From the NCBI RefSeq assembly GCF_009208585.1, contig NZ_WFLN01000004.1:434001-498000 (forward strand): a stretch of DNA of 64,000 bases, written 5' to 3'. The DNA comes from Fluviispira multicolorata. GTDB lineage: Bacteria > Bdellovibrionota_B > Oligoflexia > Silvanigrellales > Silvanigrellaceae. This document shows positions 61,733 through 64,000 of this stretch, in pieces. The notes under the pieces are model-generated. The model saw nothing but the letters and a program-made list of their open reading frames with translations, was not told where the DNA came from and ran no database searches. Position 1 is the first letter of the stretch. Each line of letters opens with the position of its first letter. The position numbers and the translations under genes are program-made.

Positions 61733-62194
61733 ATGACCTTAAACTTAAAGAGTGGAGAAAGAATTCTTCATAAAATTTCTATTCATTGGTCAGATACAAT
61801 TCCAAATATTTTATTTGGTTTAATATTATATCTTATGTTTCTTCCAAGTTTAGTTTCGAATAGTTCTTCATTTTCTTATTTCTTTATACTATTTCTTTGT
61901 TCTTCTCCTTTAATTTCTAAAATTATTTCAAATTTTAATAAAAATATCGTACTTACAAATCAAAGATTTTTCATTGAAAGTGGAATTTTACTAAAAAAAA
62001 ATCAAGAAATCCCAATTCAAGGAATAAGAGCTCTTGAAATCCATCAGGGAGTGATTCAAAGAATTTGGGGAGCTGCAGATATCAAAATTTTGACTCCTAA
62101 TGAATCGACATTTTTTATAAAGCAAATTGCATATCCAACAAATTTTAAAGAGGAAATTTTCCAATTTTTAAATATAAAATATAATAAGATTTGA
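61733..62194 (+). CDS. bacterial PH-domain (bPH2) membrane protein
   Basis: 153 aa. An N-terminal KSGERILHKISIHW segment, two transmembrane helices (about 22-38 and 45-62), then a bPH2 domain: IVLTNQRFFIESGILLKKNQEIPIQGIRALEIHQGVIQRIWG (in pieces) and ADIKIL. AAGGAG precedes the ATG. Such YdbS/YdbT-like proteins sit in the inner membrane; role unknown. Own transcription unit by spacing. Confidence 0.78.
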   Translation: MTLNLKSGERILHKISIHWSDTIPNILFGLILYLMFLPSLVSNSSSFSYFFILFLCSSPLISKIISNFNKNIVLTNQRFFIESGILLKKNQEIPIQGIRALEIHQGVIQRIWGAADIKILTPNESTFFIKQIAYPTNFKEEIFQFLNIKYNKI

Positions 62195-62306
62195 CTTTTA
62201 AATATCAACATTGATAGTTTAACCTAAATATCATTATTGGGAAGCAAATATATTAACATGACGAAATGTAAAATTCCTATTATGAAAGGTATTTAGGTGC
62301 TAGGTA

Positions 62307-63830
62307 ATGGAGAATGTTTTTAATAGAAAGAGATTTTTTAATAAAAAGTTAGTGATCAGTTGTTTACCTTATTTATTTGTTTTTGTAGTTGTTTTACCCA
62401 AATTGCTTGGATATGGAATGTTTGTAGATGGGGTACTTTATGCAACTATTGCAAGAAATTTATCAGAAGGGTTAGGTCAATTCTGGCAGCCATATTATAC
62501 TAAAACCATGTATCCTTCTTTTTTTGAGCACCCTCCTTTAGCTATATATATTCAATCTATTTTATTTAATCTTTTTGGCGACACGCGGTGGATTGAACGC
62601 ACTTATACTTTATTTACTGGAATGTTACAGGTTTTACTTATTTCTCAAGTTTGGAAGGCCGTCACGAACGATGAGGATCTTATATGGTCAGCCCCTTTTT
62701 TATTCGTGATCACTCCTATTGTTTTTTGGACTTTGGCTAATAATGAGCTTGAAAATACTCTCGTTGTATTCATGTTGCTAAGTACAATATTTGTTGTGCA
62801 TGGCTGCAAATCAAATAAAACATTGGCAACTGTCTTTTGTGGTTTTATAGCAGCGCTCTTTATTTTTTTAGGATTTTTATCAAAAGGGGTTTTTGCATTT
62901 TATCCCCTTATATTTCCATTTTTTTGTTATTATTTTCTCATAGGATCATTTAAAAAAAATTCAATTATTTGTCAAGTATCTCTTATTATCTCACTTGCAT
63001 TAATGCTTATATTTTTGTTCTCTATTACAGATGCACGACATTTTTTTGGAATCTATTTTATGACTCAGGTCTTTAAAAGTTTATCTGGGCAAAGAGAAAT
63101 AGATTATCCTCACTTTCTTATATTTAGAGCTCTATTGGAACATATAATATTGCCTATGGGTATTTGTTTTGCTCTGATTCTTATCAATCGATCTATTAAG
63201 TTTTTGAATTATAATAGAAATACTCTTCTTTTTCTTTTGATGGCTCTTTCTGCCACATTGCCATTAGCTATAAGTGCAAAAAATCATGGTTGGTATCTCA
63301 TGATTTCCATGCCATTCTATGCATTGGCACTTGCATCACTATGTTCATATTATATTTTAAAATTTCAAGAATTCTGTATTTATAATAAATTTGGGAAAAT
63401 ATTTTTGAATTCAATTCTTTTTTCTATGATTTTATTATCAATAATATTATGTATACGAAATTTTAATAGAACTGTTAAAAATTCTCAGTATCATAATGAT
63501 TTTACAATGCAAGGGATAATGCCTTTAACAAATATCACCGCTAGTTTTTGTCCACTTTGGTTTCGTGACAAAGCTGAGACTTGGATGATGATTGCAAACT
63601 TAGCAAGAGATTATAAAATATCTCTTTCTATGAATGTAAATCACCGTTATCGAGTTTATTTGGTAAATAATGAAAATGCATGTGCAATACCTCCGTCCTG
63701 TAAATTATTTTTTCCAATGGAACCTAAAATTTTTGCAATGTATGATTGTATAGCAGATCCAAAAACAAATTTAGATCCAAATCAAAGAGAAGCTCTTTTA
63801 GACGAAGAAGCTCAGAAATCTGAGAATTAA
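62307..63830 (+). CDS. GT39/ArnT-like polyprenyl-sugar glycosyltransferase
   Basis: 507 aa with about ten transmembrane helices. The first loop carries the acidic motif MFVDGVLYATIARNLSEG (catalytic-type Asp), followed by YPSFFEHPPLAIYIQS and GDTRWIERTYTLF, as in protein-mannosyltransferase/ArnT-like dolichol- or undecaprenyl-sugar transferases. The C-terminal about 110 residues are soluble and periplasmic. Acceptor (lipid A, glycan or protein) cannot be told from the sequence. Confidence 0.78.
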   Translation: MENVFNRKRFFNKKLVISCLPYLFVFVVVLPKLLGYGMFVDGVLYATIARNLSEGLGQFWQPYYTKTMYPSFFEHPPLAIYIQSILFNLFGDTRWIERTYTLFTGMLQVLLISQVWKAVTNDEDLIWSAPFLFVITPIVFWTLANNELENTLVVFMLLSTIFVVHGCKSNKTLATVFCGFIAALFIFLGFLSKGVFAFYPLIFPFFCYYFLIGSFKKNSIICQVSLIISLALMLIFLFSITDARHFFGIYFMTQVFKSLSGQREIDYPHFLIFRALLEHIILPMGICFALILINRSIKFLNYNRNTLLFLLMALSATLPLAISAKNHGWYLMISMPFYALALASLCSYYILKFQEFCIYNKFGKIFLNSILFSMILLSIILCIRNFNRTVKNSQYHNDFTMQGIMPLTNITASFCPLWFRDKAETWMMIANLARDYKISLSMNVNHRYRVYLVNNENACAIPPSCKLFFPMEPKIFAMYDCIADPKTNLDPNQREALLDEEAQKSEN

Positions 63831-63911
63831 AAATATTAAAAATAAGTATTAAATCTTTTTTTGAGTTAGCCCCTTGACTTATTTTTAGAGACTGTTTAGT
63901 TATGAACTAAT

Positions 63912-63930
63912 GATAATGAAAATCATTCTC
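63912..63930. promoter_or_regulatory. Fur box upstream of the edge gene
   Basis: GATAATGAAAATCATTCTC matches the 19-bp Fur consensus at 17 positions. A TTGACT (63874-63879) lies upstream as a possible -35. It controls the gene starting at 63960. Confidence 0.82.
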
Positions 63931-63959
63931 AAATATGTTTTAACCTAAGGGAGGCTACT

Positions 63960-64000
63960 TTGAAAAAATTAATTGCAACGACTCTAATTAGTTTATGCTC
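63960..64000 (+). CDS. start of a Fur-controlled secreted protein, cut by the window edge
   Basis: TTG start at 63960 with AGGGAGG 5 bp upstream. The readable residues MKKLIATTLISLC look like a signal peptide. Together with the Fur box this suggests an iron-related exported protein such as a receptor or binding protein. Too short to say more. Confidence 0.55.
   Translation, partial: MKKLIATTLISLC

Noticed and set aside
62222..62298. 9-bp inverted repeat ACCTAAATA/TATTTAGGT upstream of the glycosyltransferase
   Set aside because: Arms are 59 bp apart and AT-rich; likely chance.
1..64000. Search for tRNA, rRNA, CRISPR arrays, insertion sequences, integrases and origin-like clusters
   Set aside because: No cloverleaf-like segment, regularly spaced repeat, transposase motif or DnaA-box cluster was seen on either strand by eye.

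Overview
The window is an AT-rich stretch (roughly one third G+C by eye) of a Gram-negative bacterial chromosome. Lipoboxes, Sec signal peptides, an outer-membrane barrel and periplasmic enzymes show a two-membrane envelope. EF-G is of the bacterial type closest to mitochondrial EFG1 (spdEFG1), which is known from spirochaetes, planctomycetes and former deltaproteobacteria. Together with the small AT-rich intergenic gaps this makes me suspect a Bdellovibrionota/Oligoflexia lineage such as the Silvanigrellales. That placement is an inference. I see no rRNA, tRNA, CRISPR array, insertion sequence, prophage or integrase, so this looks like core chromosome with lineage-specific genes interspersed.

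Layout. 1-2.4 kb: end of a TPR protein, a small unknown protein and a STAS-like protein with a zinc-ribbon-like CxxC pair. 2.5-4.6 kb: dapC-dapD (lysine/diaminopimelate, succinylase branch). 4.6-7.6 kb (minus): a complete polar amino-acid ABC importer. 7.7-10.3 kb: an XPB-type helicase overlapping a Bax1/DUF790 nuclease. 10.5-13.5 kb (minus): DCC-family protein, YhiN-like flavoprotein, recA. 13.8-17.2 kb: ddl and fusA. 17.3-18.5 kb: a bacterioferritin paralogue that has lost every ferroxidase ligand, tail-to-tail with an HTH/coiled-coil protein. 18.7-25.3 kb: kdpABC followed by two sensor genes that both lack a kinase domain. 25.5-26.9 kb: two lipoproteins. 27-30.7 kb: class Ia ribonucleotide reductase (nrdAB) behind tandem NrdR-like boxes. 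30.8-36 kb: small lipoprotein, DUF218 protein, efp, accB-accC, acpS, clpP. 36-38.3 kb: protoporphyrinogen oxidase, then Fur-box-controlled bfd overlapping bfr tail-to-tail. 38.7-43.3 kb: secreted Rossmann-like protein, APC permease, outer-membrane barrel, thioesterase, MORN-type lipoprotein. 43.6-52 kb: copper ATPase, SDR, multicopper oxidase, glycogen debranching enzyme, lipoprotein SodC, ferredoxin-NADP reductase. 52-57.6 kb: C-terminal processing protease, DUF503 and DUF3025 proteins, a periplasmic solute-binding protein, a secreted lipase. 57.9-61.6 kb: aroA-aroC-aroB. 61.7-63.8 kb: bacterial PH-domain protein and a GT39-like glycosyltransferase. The right edge carries a Fur box and the first codons of a secreted protein.

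Themes. Iron and redox handling recur: bfr/bfd with two Fur boxes, a second Fur box region at the edge, pseudo-bacterioferritin, haem synthesis, SodC, copper ATPase and multicopper oxidase. The most unusual items are the ligand-less bacterioferritin paralogue, the bacterial XPB-Bax1 pair, and the Kdp system whose sensory genes have no histidine kinase. All functional calls come from reading motifs by eye. No database search was run.
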